From NCBI GenBank assembly GCA_007119795.1, contig SKOZ01000061.1:1-45150 (forward strand): a stretch of 45,150 nt of DNA, read 5' to 3'. How positions within the stretch are numbered: position 1 is the stretch's first letter; each line of letters starts with the position of its first letter. This DNA comes from Planctomycetales bacterium (GTDB lineage: Bacteria; Planctomycetota; Planctomycetia; Pirellulales; Thermoguttaceae). Below, one piece after another: positions 18,834-27,781 of the stretch. Both the position numbers and the translations under genes were made by a program. A model generated the notes under the pieces. The model searched no databases, was not told the DNA's origin, and was given only the letters and a program-made list of their open reading frames with translations.

Positions 18834-19488
18834 CGGACTCGTCCCCCTGATACATTCCCTGGTTGACCCACACCTGCACGCCGATGTGCCCCTGGGCGAT
18901 CTTGGCCTCGGCGAAGCCGTAGTCGATTTTCGCCCGCAGGGTGGAGAGCGGCATGGAGCCGGCGATCTGCTTCTCGCGCCGCGCCATCTCCGCTCCGCCC
19001 AGGCGCCCGGCGAGCTGGATTTTCACCCCCTTGGCCCCGGCGTCCATGGTCTGTTCCATGGCCCGCTTCATGGTGCGGCGGAAACTGGCCCGCCGCGAGA
19101 GCTGTTCGGCGATGTCCTCGGCCACCAGCTGCGCCACCACCTCGGGGCGGTTGATCTCCTCGATCTTGATGTTGATCCGCCGCCCGGTGAGGCGCTGCAG
19201 TTCGTTCTGGAGCTCCTCGACCTTCTCGCCTTTGCGGCCGATGAGCAACCCCGGCCGCGCCGAGAAGAGGACCACCTTCACCTCGTCGCGCGTCCGTTCG
19301 ATCTCCACCTTGGCGATGGCGGGGAAGAGCGGGCGGTTGCTGCGGGGGTCGCGCCTGCGGAGGAAGCTGCGAATGCGCCGGTCCTCCACAAGGAGGTCGG
19401 CGAACTCCTGCTTGGAGGCGTACCAGCGGCTCTTCCATCCGGCGACGATGCCGGTGCGGAAGCCAACGGGATTGACTTTTTGACCCAT
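18772..19488 (-). CDS. rpsC: Ribosomal protein S3
   Basis: 30S head protein of the mRNA entry tunnel, 238 residues. MGQKVNPVGFRTGIVAGW starts it. The KH domain (ARPGLLIGRKGEKVEELQNE) and the C-terminal domain with GAKGVKIQLAGRLGGAEMAR follow. The tail ends in the basic stretch APKKPKRAYKR. The last 62 bases are shared with rplP. Confidence 0.97.
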   Translation of the reverse strand: MGQKVNPVGFRTGIVAGWKSRWYASKQEFADLLVEDRRIRSFLRRRDPRSNRPLFPAIAKVEIERTRDEVKVVLFSARPGLLIGRKGEKVEELQNELQRLTGRRINIKIEEINRPEVVAQLVAEDIAEQLSRRASFRRTMKRAMEQTMDAGAKGVKIQLAGRLGGAEMARREKQIAGSMPLSTLRAKIDYGFAEAKIAQGHIGVQVWVNQGMYQGDESDGVDAQASQAPKKPKRAYKR

Positions 19489-19492
19489 ATGC

Positions 19493-19819
19493 CTAACCCA
19501 GTGTCACACGGATGTGGGACATGCGTTTCTTGATGATCGTTGCCATACCCCGCGCCCGCGGCCGCATGCGTTTGAACATCGGCCCCGGATCGACCCGCAC
19601 CTCGGCGACTACCAGGCTCGTCAGCCGCCCGGCACGCCGGTCTTCGGCGTTGGCCAAAGCGCTGCGGACCACCTTTTCCAGCATCCGCGCCCCGCGCTGG
19701 GGCTGGAAGCGGAGCAGCGCCAGGGCGTCGTCGACGTTCTTGCCGCGGATCAGGTCGGCCATGGGCCGAACCTTTCGCGGGCTGATCCGCGCGTAACGGT
19801 GAGTCGCCGTGATTTCCAT
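19493..19819 (-). CDS. rplV: Ribosomal protein L22
   Basis: Tunnel-lining 50S protein, 108 residues from MEITATHRYARISPRKVRP. The beta-hairpin reaching the tunnel is PGPMFKRMRPRARGMATII. It ends four bases before rpsC. The longer open frame upstream is not L22-like. Confidence 0.96.
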   Translation of the reverse strand: MEITATHRYARISPRKVRPMADLIRGKNVDDALALLRFQPQRGARMLEKVVRSALANAEDRRAGRLTSLVVAEVRVDPGPMFKRMRPRARGMATIIKKRMSHIRVTLG

Positions 19820-19898
19820 CGCTCGCAATCCTCCAATCGCGCCTCCTCCACGCGAGCCGGACGTCGCCCTCCGGCGCACCGCGCGGCGGCGCCCGGGC

Positions 19899-20168
19899 CT
19901 ACCGCTTCCCCTTGCCGCCGTGCCCGCGGAACGTCCGCGTGGGCGCGAACTCTCCCAGCTTGTGCCCGACCATCTCCTCGGTCACGAAGACCTTCACGTG
20001 CAGTTTTCCGTTGTGGACGAGGAAGGTGTGTCCGACGAACTCGGGAATGATCGTGCAGGCCCGCGCCCACGTCTTGATGGCATCCTTGGCGCCGGTGGTG
20101 TTCCGCCGCTCCACCTTCCCGTACAGCTTGGGGTCCACGTAGGGCCCCTTCTTCAGCGATCTCCCCAT
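19899..20168 (-). CDS. rpsS: Ribosomal protein S19
   Basis: 30S head protein that pairs with S13, 89 residues from [34 protein letters not shown] and [15 protein letters not shown] are diagnostic. The open frame extends 17 codons upstream without family similarity. Confidence 0.96.
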   Translation of the reverse strand: MGRSLKKGPYVDPKLYGKVERRNTTGAKDAIKTWARACTIIPEFVGHTFLVHNGKLHVKVFVTEEMVGHKLGEFAPTRTFRGHGGKGKR

Positions 20169-20260
20169 CGTCGCGGTGTCCTTATGCTCTCGCTTGCCGG
20201 CGGCACCGCCCTGCGGCACCGACCCGGTCGCCCGAGGAAAACTCCCCTAACTACTTCGAG

Positions 20261-21124
20261 CTACTTCTTGCCGATCTTCAAGGCCCCATACCGCTTCGAC
20301 CGGCGGCGGCGGATGATCGCCCGGTTCGAGGCCTTCCGCGGCTTCCGGGTCGAGCCCCCCTTGGCCGATTTCCCGGCGGGGTTCACCGGGTGCCGCCCAC
20401 CCTTGGTGCGACCCTCGCCGCCGCCGTGGGGGTGATCGACGGGGTTCATCGCCGTACCGCGGACGTGAGGCCGCCGCCCCAACCACCGCTTGCGCCCCGC
20501 CTTGCCCAGCTCCACGCCGCTGTGGTCGGTATTGCCCACCTTGCCTATGGTCGCCCGGCAACGGGCGGGGATCCGCCGGATCTCGCCGCTGGGGAGGTTC
20601 ACCTGCGCCCAGTCGGCGTCGCGCGCCGCGAGCACGGCGCTGGTGCCCGCCGAGCGGCAGATAGCCCCTCCCTTGCCGGGCTGCGTCTCCACGTTATGCA
20701 CCGCCGTCCCCAGTGGGATTTTGGTCAGCGGCAGGCAGTTCCCCACCGACGGCGGCGCCGTCTCGCCGCTCTCCAGGTGGTCGCCCAGCCGCAGCCCGTC
20801 CGGGGCCAGAATATAGCGCTTCTCGCCGTCCACGTAGTGCAGGAGGGCGATGCGCGCCGAGCGGTTGGGGTCGTACTGGATCGAGTGGACCAGGGCGGGC
20901 ACGCCGTCCTTGTTGCGGCGGAAATCGATCAGCCGATAGCGGCGCTTGTGCCCTCCGCCGCGGTGTCGGGCGGTGATCTTGCCGTGGTTGTTCCGGCCCC
21001 CCGTGCGGCGCTTGGGGCGGAGGAGGCTCTTCTCCGGTTCGGCACCCGGCGTCAGCTCGGCGAAATCGCTCACGCTGGCGTTCCGCCGGCCGGGCGAGGT
21101 CGGGTTGTATCGTCGAATGCCCAT
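20261..21124 (-). CDS. rplB: Ribosomal protein L2
   Basis: 50S protein needed for peptidyl-transferase activity and subunit joining, 287 residues from [14 protein letters not shown]. The block [18 protein letters not shown] holds the conserved histidine near the catalytic centre. [19 protein letters not shown] near the start is also typical. The open frame goes 18 codons further upstream without family similarity. Confidence 0.97.
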   Translation of the reverse strand: MGIRRYNPTSPGRRNASVSDFAELTPGAEPEKSLLRPKRRTGGRNNHGKITARHRGGGHKRRYRLIDFRRNKDGVPALVHSIQYDPNRSARIALLHYVDGEKRYILAPDGLRLGDHLESGETAPPSVGNCLPLTKIPLGTAVHNVETQPGKGGAICRSAGTSAVLAARDADWAQVNLPSGEIRRIPARCRATIGKVGNTDHSGVELGKAGRKRWLGRRPHVRGTAMNPVDHPHGGGEGRTKGGRHPVNPAGKSAKGGSTRKPRKASNRAIIRRRRSKRYGALKIGKK

Positions 21125-21211
21125 GGTTGACTCGTATTTCCTATTCCTTGCCGCCGGCGGCGGACCGCCGCCACGCACGCGCTCTCCCCGATTCCGGAGG
21201 GGCCCATCCCA

Positions 21212-21523
21212 CTAGAAGAAGTTGATGCGATGTTCCTGATCGAGAAACACGATCGCCTTCTTCCACGCCCGCGTCGTTCCGTAGCGGAACCGCGTCCGCC
21301 GCGGCTTACCCCGCCGATTCTGGGTGTTGACCCGCACCACCTTGACGTTGAACAGGTCCTCCACGGCGCGGCGGATGGCGGCCTTGTCCGCCAGGGGGCT
21401 CACCTCGAAGGCATAGGCGTTGTTGCGCTCCGCCTTGTGGTAACTCTTCTCCGTCACGAGGGGGCGGATCACGATCTGATGCGGTTCCAGCTCCAGGCCG
21501 CCGCTGCGTTGTCTGTCGTTCAT
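21212..21523 (-). CDS. rplW: Ribosomal protein L23
   Basis: Tunnel-exit protein that docks trigger factor and SRP. 103 residues from MNDRQRSGG, with IVIRPLVTEKSYHKAERNNA as the family start block and NRRGKPRRTRFRYG near the end. AGGGAG lies 9 bases before ATG 21523. An ATG at 21580 overlaps the rplD stop as ATGA and would add 19 residues, so the start is not settled. Confidence 0.92.
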   Translation of the reverse strand: MNDRQRSGGLELEPHQIVIRPLVTEKSYHKAERNNAYAFEVSPLADKAAIRRAVEDLFNVKVVRVNTQNRRGKPRRTRFRYGTTRAWKKAIVFLDQEHRINFF

Positions 21524-21576
21524 CGAGCTTCGCTCCCTGACAATTACACTCCGCCCCACTTCACCGCGGAGGCGGG

Positions 21577-22278
21577 TCATGCACCGCCTTCACCGCTGGC
21601 CGTGGCCGTCGCGGAGCTTTCCTCCGCTGCCGTCTGGTCCGCCGCCGCGGCGCCGCCGATCCGCTGCCGCACCGCGTCCAGGGCCGCCGTGGTCATCAGC
21701 AGCCGTTTGGGGCGGAGGAGGCACAGGGCGTTCAGTTCGGCCACGGGGAGGACCTCCACTCCGGCGATGTTCCGGGCGCTGCGGTACACGTTGGCGTCGT
21801 ACTGATCGAGGGCCACCAGCACCGCGTTCCCGTCGAGCCCGAGGGCTTCGACGACGGAGGCCATCTCCCTGGTCTTCGGCGCCTCGAAGGCCAGCCGGTC
21901 GATGAGGGTCACCTCATGGTCCATGAACTTCGAGGCCAGCGCCATCCGCGTCGCCAGGCGCACCGCCTTCTTGGGTAGGCGGTACGACCAGTCGCGAGGC
22001 CGCTTCGCGAAGACGTGCCCGCCGCCACGGCGGATGTTCGTCCGCCGCGAGCCGGCGCGGGCGTTGCCGGTCCCCTTTTGCCGGTACATCTTCCTCGTGG
22101 TGCCCTTGACGTCGGAGCGGCTCTTCGTCTGCGCCGAACCCTGGCGGCGATTGGCCTGGTACATCACCACGACGTCGTGGAGGAGCTGCTTGTTGATCGA
22201 CGGCGCCAGCTCCGCCGGATCGATCTGGTAGGTGCCGACCTCGGCCCCCGTGCGATCGTATATGGGCAAGGTTTCCAT
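21577..22278 (-). CDS. rplD: Ribosomal protein L4
   Basis: Tunnel-constriction protein, and the S10-operon regulator in E. coli. 233 residues from METLPIYDRTG, with the tunnel loop KMYRQKGTGNARAGSRRTN and the GGGHVFAKRPRDWSY block. About 25 residues of Ala/Glu/Thr-rich tail follow the core. An in-frame GTG three codons earlier (22287) is also possible. Confidence 0.93.
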   Translation of the reverse strand: METLPIYDRTGAEVGTYQIDPAELAPSINKQLLHDVVVMYQANRRQGSAQTKSRSDVKGTTRKMYRQKGTGNARAGSRRTNIRRGGGHVFAKRPRDWSYRLPKKAVRLATRMALASKFMDHEVTLIDRLAFEAPKTREMASVVEALGLDGNAVLVALDQYDANVYRSARNIAGVEVLPVAELNALCLLRPKRLLMTTAALDAVRQRIGGAAAADQTAAEESSATATASGEGGA

Positions 22279-22398
22279 TATCGCCACGCCTGTTCACTCG
22301 TATCTGGCGGCCTCGGCTCGGGCGAGGCGCCGTTCCAGCGCCCCACCGTCTTTCCCGAGGCCGGACTTTTCCGTCGGGCCCGCCTACGCCTTGTTCGT

Positions 22399-23085
22399 CT
22401 ACACCTTGTTCGTCTTGCGGATCAGCAGGTAACCGCCGTTGGGCCCGGGAACGGCGCCCCGGACGACGAGGAGGTTGTTCTCCAGGTCGACCCGCACCAC
22501 GCGGAGGTTCCGGACCGTGCAGCGGGCGGCTCCGTAACGACCCGCCATCCGCCGCCCTTTGGGGACGCGGCTGGGGGTCGCGGAGAGGCCGATGCTCCCC
22601 ACGTGGCGGTGGACCTTCTTGACGCCGTGGCTGGCCCGCTGGCCGCGGTAGTTGTGCCGCTTCATGGCCCCGGCGGTGCCGCGGCCCTTGCTGGTTCCCA
22701 CCACGTCGATGGCGTCGCCGGGGGCGAAGATGTCGACGCGGATCTCCTCGCCGACCTGGCGATCCTCGGCAGGGGTGCGGAACTCGCGGACCAGGCGCTT
22801 CGGCTCGCACCCGGCCTTGGCCACGGTGGCCTGGCCGGCGCCGGCGCGGAGCCGCTGCCGCTTGCTCTCCAGACGCGCGACGTGGCCGCGTTCGCTGCGG
22901 CTGGCAAGGCGGCGGGGCTTGTCGAGAAAGCCCACCTGGACGGCGTCGTACCCGTCTGCCTGCCCGGTCTTCACCTGCAGGACGTGGCAGGGTCCCGCCT
23001 CGATGACGGTCACGGGGATGATCTCGCCGTTCGGCTCGAAAATCTGAGTCATCCCGACCTTGCGGCCGAGCAGTCCAACGCCCAT
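22399..23085 (-). CDS. rplC: Ribosomal protein L3
   Basis: 50S assembly initiator that approaches the peptidyl-transferase centre. 228 residues from MGVGLLGRKVGMTQIFEPNG. The central loop GSIGLSATPSRVPKGRRMAG lacks the glutamines of the E. coli loop that is N5-methylated by PrmB, as in many other bacteria. The open frame extends 16 codons upstream without family similarity. Confidence 0.96.
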   Translation of the reverse strand: MGVGLLGRKVGMTQIFEPNGEIIPVTVIEAGPCHVLQVKTGQADGYDAVQVGFLDKPRRLASRSERGHVARLESKRQRLRAGAGQATVAKAGCEPKRLVREFRTPAEDRQVGEEIRVDIFAPGDAIDVVGTSKGRGTAGAMKRHNYRGQRASHGVKKVHRHVGSIGLSATPSRVPKGRRMAGRYGAARCTVRNLRVVRVDLENNLLVVRGAVPGPNGGYLLIRKTNKV

Positions 23086-23262
23086 CGTACTTGCCTTTTC
23101 CGTCGCGTCGCTTGCGGGAACCACCGACCTCACCGGCCGGGTTTACCCGTCAAGCTTCCCTGTCATAGATAATCCCGATCGCTCCGAGCGATTCCACGGC
23201 GGCCCACCCGAGTGCGGGCGGGCCTCCGTACGGCCTCCCACCGGCGACGGCGCCCGTCTGCC

Positions 23263-23592
<330 letters not shown>

Positions 23593-23662
23593 GGATGGCC
23601 TCCGAGTCGCCGGCTACCAACTTGCCACAGCAACGCCCGCCTACCGATGCGGGAAATCCTAG

Positions 23663-23691
23663 ATGCTACCGGGACGGCGCGCCGATGTCAA
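23663..23691 (-). promoter_or_regulatory. Candidate promoter of the S10 operon
   Basis: On the minus strand a perfect -35 box TTGACA (23691-23686) is followed after exactly 17 bases by TAGCAT (23668-23663), which matches the -10 consensus in four of six positions. The predicted start near 23656 leaves a leader of about 64 bases before the rpsJ GTG. Confidence 0.65.
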
Positions 23692-23702
23692 CGGGACGCG
23701 CC

Positions 23703-23732
23703 GAGAAAATCGCTCGCCGGGCCCGGAGGCCC
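23703..23732 (-). terminator. Possible terminator after fusA
   Basis: On the minus strand, 18 bases past the fusA stop, GGGCC-TCCG-GGCCC forms a 5-bp stem with a tetraloop. An alternative stem GGAGG-GC-CCTCC overlaps it. A short T4 run (GCGATTTTC) follows. The stem is short, so this is only a candidate. It fits with the new promoter just downstream. Confidence 0.35.
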
Positions 23733-23749
23733 TCCTCACCCGCCGCATC

Positions 23750-25822
23750 TTACATGAAGCCGGCGAGCACCTCGGGGGGGGCGGGGCCGTACGCCGCCGG
23801 CTCCATGGTGCAGGTGGCCCGCCCCTGGCTCAACCCCCGCATGGTGCCCGAATAGCCGAAGAGGTTGGCCAGCGGCGCCTGGGCCTCGATCACCGTGTTG
23901 CGGCCGCGGGTGTGCGTGCGGGTGATCGAGCCGCGGCGCTGGAGGAGATCGCTGACGAAGTCGCCGAGATGCTCCTCGGGCGTGGTGATCTCCAGCCGCA
24001 TGATCGGCTCGAGGAGCACCACGCCGGCCTCGCGGAGCCCCTTCTCGAAGGCGTCGCCGGCGGCGATGCGGAAGGCCACGTCGTTCGACTCCCCCTCCCG
24101 GCAGACTCCCCCCAGAACCGTTATCTTCACCTGCGTCAGCGGGAAACCGAGGAGGCCGCCCCCTTCGCCCTGCTCGGAGAGCACCTCCACGGCAGCGGTG
24201 AGCAGGGGGGCGGGGATGCCCTCGCTGCTGGCCACAGCGACCGTGACCGGCCGCGGCCCGCCCTCGAAGGGCTCCACGCGCAGCGTCAATTCGGCGAAGA
24301 GCGTCTGCCCCCCCATGGTGCGATGGCAGGTGCCGGTGACCTCCGCGGCCCCCTCGACCGTCTCGCGGTAGCTGACCCGCGGCGTGTGGACGCGCACGTT
24401 GAGGCGGTGCTCGCGGAGGAGCATGTGCTTGATGATCTCCAGGTGCAGCTCCCCCATGCCGCTGATAAGCGTCTGCCCCGACTGCTCGTCCTCTCTGGCA
24501 CGGAACGTGGGATCCTGCCGCTTGAGCATGTCCAGCACCTCGGAAAGCTTCTTCCGCTCGGCGGAGTTCTCCGGCTCGATGGCCATGGAGATGACCGTCT
24601 CGGGAAACTGGATCGACTCGAGGAGGATGGGGGCCTTGGGATCGCAGAGGGTGTCGCCGGTGACGCTATGGCGCAAGCCGATCAGGCCCACGATCTCACC
24701 GGTGCGGGCCAGGGGAATCTGCTCGCGGCGGTCGGCCTGGATGCGCCAGATCTGGGGGACGTTCTCCTTCTTGTCCTTGCCGGGGTTGAGGACGCGGCTG
24801 TTGGCCTTCAATTCCCCGGAATAGAGGCGGACCAGGCTCCAGTCGCCGTGCTTGGAAGCGATCACCTTGAAGACCAGGCCGCAGAACGGCTCGGCCGGGT
24901 CGGCCTTCCGCGCGAGCTGGACCTCGGGCCGCTTCGGATCGGTGCCCTGGACCGGCGGCACGTCGAGCGGACCGGGCAGGTAGTCGACGACGCCGTCGAG
25001 CACCGGTTGCACGCCGATCCAGTCGAGCGCCGAACCGCAGAAGACGGGGACGATCATGTTGTGCAACGTCGCCTCGCGGACGACCCGGCGGACGAGGTCC
25101 TCGGGGATCGGCTCCTCGGCGAGGACCAGTTCGGTGAGCTCGTCGCTGAAGAGGGAGAGCTGGTCGAAGAGCAGCGTCCGCCACGTGCGGGCTTCGGAGA
25201 GCGACTCGTCGGGGATCTCTTCGGAGAGGACGCGGGTCTTGTGGGCGATGTCGGTGAAGGTCAGCTTCCGCCAGGCGATGAGGTCGATCACGCCGCAGAA
25301 GCCGCCCTTCACGTGGGGGGGGCCGGCGCCGATGGGGATGTTGAGCGGGACGGGGCGGGCAGCCAGCCGCTCGCGGATCTCCTCGACGGTGCCGGGGAAG
25401 TCGGCGCCCTCGCGGTCCATCTTGTTGATGAAGGCCAGCCGGGGGACGTGGTACCGGTCGGCCTGACGCCAGACGGTCTCGCTCTGCGCCTCGACTCCCT
25501 CGCGAGCGCTGAAGACCACGACCCCCCCGTCCAGCACCCGCAGGCTCCGTTCCACCTCGGCCGTGAAATCGACGTGCCCGGGGGTGTCGATGAGGTTGAT
25601 CTGGTGCTCGCGCCAGGGAAAGGTCACGCAGGCCGAGTAGATCGTGATCCCCCGCTGCTGCTCCTCGGGGTCGTAGTCGGTGACGGTGGTTCCCTTGTCG
25701 ACCTCGCCCGCCTTGTGGCTGAAGCCGCTCTCGAAGAGCATCCGCTCGGTGACCGTCGTCTTGCCGGCGTCGATGTGGGCGATCACCCCCATGTTGCGGA
25801 TCTTACGCAGGTCGGTGGCCAT
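23750..25822 (-). CDS. fusA: Elongation factor G, EF-G2/spdEFG2-like
   Basis: A translational GTPase of 690 residues. G motifs are intact: AHIDAGKT 15-22, RGITI 57-61, DTPGH 79-83 and NKMD 133-136. Domains II-V follow in order. Domain IV differs from the translocase type. The loop that normally reads GGRGQYG is replaced by CHRTMGGQTLFAELTL. The HDVDSS loop with the translocation histidine (E. coli H583) is replaced by GGVCREGESN. The switch region VTDYDPEEQQRGITI and the C-terminal DLLQRRGSITRTHTRG resemble mitochondrial EF-G2. In planctomycetes a spdEFG1/spdEFG2 pair is known. This copy looks like the ribosome-recycling member, although it sits in the classic fusA position after rpsG. tuf is absent. 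The symbol is given by position. Confidence 0.85.
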   Translation of the reverse strand: MATDLRKIRNMGVIAHIDAGKTTVTERMLFESGFSHKAGEVDKGTTVTDYDPEEQQRGITIYSACVTFPWREHQINLIDTPGHVDFTAEVERSLRVLDGGVVVFSAREGVEAQSETVWRQADRYHVPRLAFINKMDREGADFPGTVEEIRERLAARPVPLNIPIGAGPPHVKGGFCGVIDLIAWRKLTFTDIAHKTRVLSEEIPDESLSEARTWRTLLFDQLSLFSDELTELVLAEEPIPEDLVRRVVREATLHNMIVPVFCGSALDWIGVQPVLDGVVDYLPGPLDVPPVQGTDPKRPEVQLARKADPAEPFCGLVFKVIASKHGDWSLVRLYSGELKANSRVLNPGKDKKENVPQIWRIQADRREQIPLARTGEIVGLIGLRHSVTGDTLCDPKAPILLESIQFPETVISMAIEPENSAERKKLSEVLDMLKRQDPTFRAREDEQSGQTLISGMGELHLEIIKHMLLREHRLNVRVHTPRVSYRETVEGAAEVTGTCHRTMGGQTLFAELTLRVEPFEGGPRPVTVAVASSEGIPAPLLTAAVEVLSEQGEGGGLLGFPLTQVKITVLGGVCREGESNDVAFRIAAGDAFEKGLREAGVVLLEPIMRLEITTPEEHLGDFVSDLLQRRGSITRTHTRGRNTVIEAQAPLANLFGYSGTMRGLSQGRATCTMEPAAYGPAPPEVLAGFM

Positions 25823-26002
25823 GTCGGTTCACAGCGTCGCCTTGGTCTCGGCAGTCGTTCGGATGCACGTCCCTTCAGCGCGGCGGCGTGCGGGGTGGAA
25901 CCGGTCCCAGCCAGCCGCGGCGCCGCGAAGGCCGTGCGGCGGCGCACAACAACGCCGTGCCGACGAGGGGCCGACCGGCACGGCGTGGTGCGGGCATCGG
26001 GG

Positions 26003-26473
26003 CTACCAGGCGAAGTGCGCGAAGGCCTTGTTCGCCTCGGCCATGCGGTGGACGTTCTCCCGCTTCGTGTACGCCGTCCCCTGGCGGTTGTAGGCGTCGA
26101 TGAGCTCCGCGGCCAGTTTCTGCGCCGCCGGCCGGCCCTTCTTCTCGCGGATGGCGCCGAGGATCCAGCGGATGGCCAGCGATTGCTGGCGGATGCGGTT
26201 CACCTGCATGGGGACCTGGTACGAGGCTCCGCCCACCCGCTTGGAGCGGACCTCGATCTCCGGCTTGACGTTCTCCACGGCGCGGTGGAAGACTTCGATC
26301 GGCTCGGTATCCTTGACCTTCCCCCCGATCACGTCGAGGGCGTCGTAGAAGACCTGCTGGGCCACCGTCTTCTTGCCGTCCCACATCAGGCAGTTGATGA
26401 ACTTGGCGGCCAGCAGTGAGCCGTGCCGCGGGTCGGGGGCAAGCTGCTTGCGGCTGGCGGTGATGCGTCCCAT
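26003..26473 (-). CDS. rpsG: Ribosomal protein S7
   Basis: 30S head initiator protein, 156 residues, normal length. [40 protein letters not shown] and the C-terminal helix [20 protein letters not shown] identify it. It follows rpsL in the str order. Confidence 0.97.
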   Translation of the reverse strand: MGRITASRKQLAPDPRHGSLLAAKFINCLMWDGKKTVAQQVFYDALDVIGGKVKDTEPIEVFHRAVENVKPEIEVRSKRVGGASYQVPMQVNRIRQQSLAIRWILGAIREKKGRPAAQKLAAELIDAYNRQGTAYTKRENVHRMAEANKAFAHFAW

Positions 26474-26523
26474 ACGTGCGACTGTCCTTTCTACTCCCGG
26501 GCGGATTGCCTACGGGGCCTCGG

Positions 26524-26895
26524 TCATTTGGGAGCCTTGGCCCCGTAACGGCTCCGCGACTGCCGCCGGCCGTCCACCGCCGCCGTGTCCAACGCCCCGC
26601 GGACCACCTGGTAGCGCACCCCCGGCAGGTCGCGGACGCGGCCCCCGCGGACGAGCACGATCGAGTGCTCCTGCAGGCTGTGCCCTTCACCGGGGATGTA
26701 GACCGTCACCTCGCGGCCGTTGGAGAGGCGAACGCGGGTGATCTTCCGCAGGGCCGAGTTCGGCTTCTTCGGCGTCGTCGTCCGCACGTGGAGGCAGACG
26801 CCCCGCTTCTGCGGGCAGCTCTCCAGCACCGGCGACTTGCTGAACCTCCGCGGCGGACGCCGCCGCTTCCGCACCAACTGGTTGATCGTGGGCAT
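26524..26895 (-). CDS. rpsL: Ribosomal protein S12
   Basis: Decoding-centre protein of the 30S subunit, 123 residues from [27 protein letters not shown] (41-51) is intact, with Lys at 43 and 44. In the second decoding loop, [12 protein letters not shown] (84-95), residue 88 is Arg (codon CGC at 26632-26634). Most bacteria have Lys here (E. coli K87, M. tuberculosis K88). Lys-to-Arg at this site is a well-known streptomycin-resistance change. It is the first gene of the str-type block. Confidence 0.97.
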   Translation of the reverse strand: MPTINQLVRKRRRPPRRFSKSPVLESCPQKRGVCLHVRTTTPKKPNSALRKITRVRLSNGREVTVYIPGEGHSLQEHSIVLVRGGRVRDLPGVRYQVVRGALDTAAVDGRRQSRSRYGAKAPK

Positions 26896-27067
26896 CGTTC
26901 CTGTTTCCTTTGAGAACCAAACCCCCAATTTTCTGCGAACCGGCCCGTTTGTCAAGGGAGGAAGCCGGCGAAGTTGATGGAAGGAACCGACCGGGGAAGG
27001 GCGACGGGCCGGGGAGCGAGGGGAAAGCCGCCGGCCGCGAGCTTTCGATGGAACCGGGAAAAGCCGC

Positions 27068-27088
27068 CTGCGGGCCGCTGGCCCGCAG
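27068..27088 (-). promoter_or_regulatory. 9-bp hairpin in the rpsL leader
   Basis: CTGCGGGCC, a 3-base loop and GGCCCGCAG form a perfect 9-bp stem about 175 bases before the rpsL start. In the minus-strand transcript it is followed within 5 bases by CTTTTCCC, a weak T tract. It could be an attenuator or a structured leader of the str operon. Confidence 0.35.
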
Positions 27089-27202
27089 CACCCGGCAGCG
27101 GAACGCCTATCCGCGCGGTACGTCCCGCAGTAAAACGAGGAGCGTTCCACCTGCAAGTTCCGCCCCCACGTAGCCGTTCACGGGCCGGCCGGGGACTGGT
27201 CC

Positions 27203-27258
27203 ATTTTCGCGGCCCAATAGCGTTATCCACGAGGAATACTCTCTATGGCCGCGAAAAT
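27203..27258. repeat. 12-bp perfect inverted repeat, possible operator
   Basis: ATTTTCGCGGCC (27203-27214) is repeated as its reverse complement GGCCGCGAAAAT (27247-27258) around a 32-base AT-richer spacer. The arms extend imperfectly outward (GGACTGGTCC against GGGACGGTCC). It sits in the divergent rpsL/Nudix region, where a regulator or a structured leader would act on both genes. Confidence 0.5.
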
Positions 27259-27355
27259 CGGGACGGTCCCCCGTGAACGGTTCCGCCCGCCCGCGATTCG
27301 CTTCCCGAATCCCATCCTGACCAAGTCTTTACCAACCTCTCGAGCCCAACGCCTC

Positions 27356-27781
27356 ATGCCCACATCCCTGCGGCAACCCGACGGCGTCGTCGCCGTCATA
27401 CCCCGGGTGGGGCGGCTGCTGGTGATCCGCCGTTCGTCCACGGTGGTAGCGCCGCGAGCCTGGTGCTTTCCCGGCGGCGCCCTGGAGCCGGGCGAGGATC
27501 AGCCCGCCGCCCTAAGGCGGGAACTCTGCGAAGAGCTCGGCGTGCCCGTCGAGCCGGTCCATCTCCTCTGGAGGAGCGTGACGCCCTGGGACGTATCGCT
27601 AGCCTGGTGGCTGGCCCGCCTCGGCGAAGGCGCCACCCCCACGCCGAACCCGGCCGAGGTCGAGGACTACCGTTGGTGTGCCCCCGACGAGATGGCATCG
27701 CTCGAAGGCCTCCTCGCAAGCAACCGGGCGTTCCTCGCCGCCCTGGCCGCCGGCGAGATCGACCTGGACTTGAGCTCGTGA
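27356..27781 (+). CDS. Nudix hydrolase
   Basis: 141 residues. The Nudix box is complete: G-G-A-L-E-P-G-E, then seven residues, then RELCEELGV (about 39-62), following the Gx5Ex7REUxEExGU rule. The family hydrolyses nucleoside diphosphate derivatives such as oxidised dNTPs, ADP-ribose or NADH. The substrate cannot be told. The start MPTSLRQPDG is chosen because the fold begins there. The frame is open 37 codons further up, across the inverted repeat. It precedes larB and nnrD on the same strand. Confidence 0.85.
   Translation: MPTSLRQPDGVVAVIPRVGRLLVIRRSSTVVAPRAWCFPGGALEPGEDQPAALRRELCEELGVPVEPVHLLWRSVTPWDVSLAWWLARLGEGATPTPNPAEVEDYRWCAPDEMASLEGLLASNRAFLAALAAGEIDLDLSS

Larger units (their letters stand above)
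26896..27355. other. Divergent region between rpsL and the Nudix gene
   Basis: 460 bases without a credible gene. It must hold the promoter of the str block and that of the Nudix gene, but I could not identify convincing -35/-10 pairs. It contains a GC hairpin at 27068-27088 and a 12-bp inverted repeat at 27203-27258. Open frames that cross it show no family similarity. Confidence 0.5.

Noticed and set aside
23663..26419. A 918-residue open frame opposite fusA and rpsG
   Set aside because: This is antisense to a conserved GTPase and S7, with no recognisable domain and an odd His/Asp/Val-rich composition typical of antisense frames.
27245..27355. Upstream start for the Nudix gene at ATG 27245
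   Set aside because: The added 37 residues do not resemble a Nudix N-terminus, and the ATG lies at the edge of the inverted repeat. MPTSLRQPDG fits the fold.
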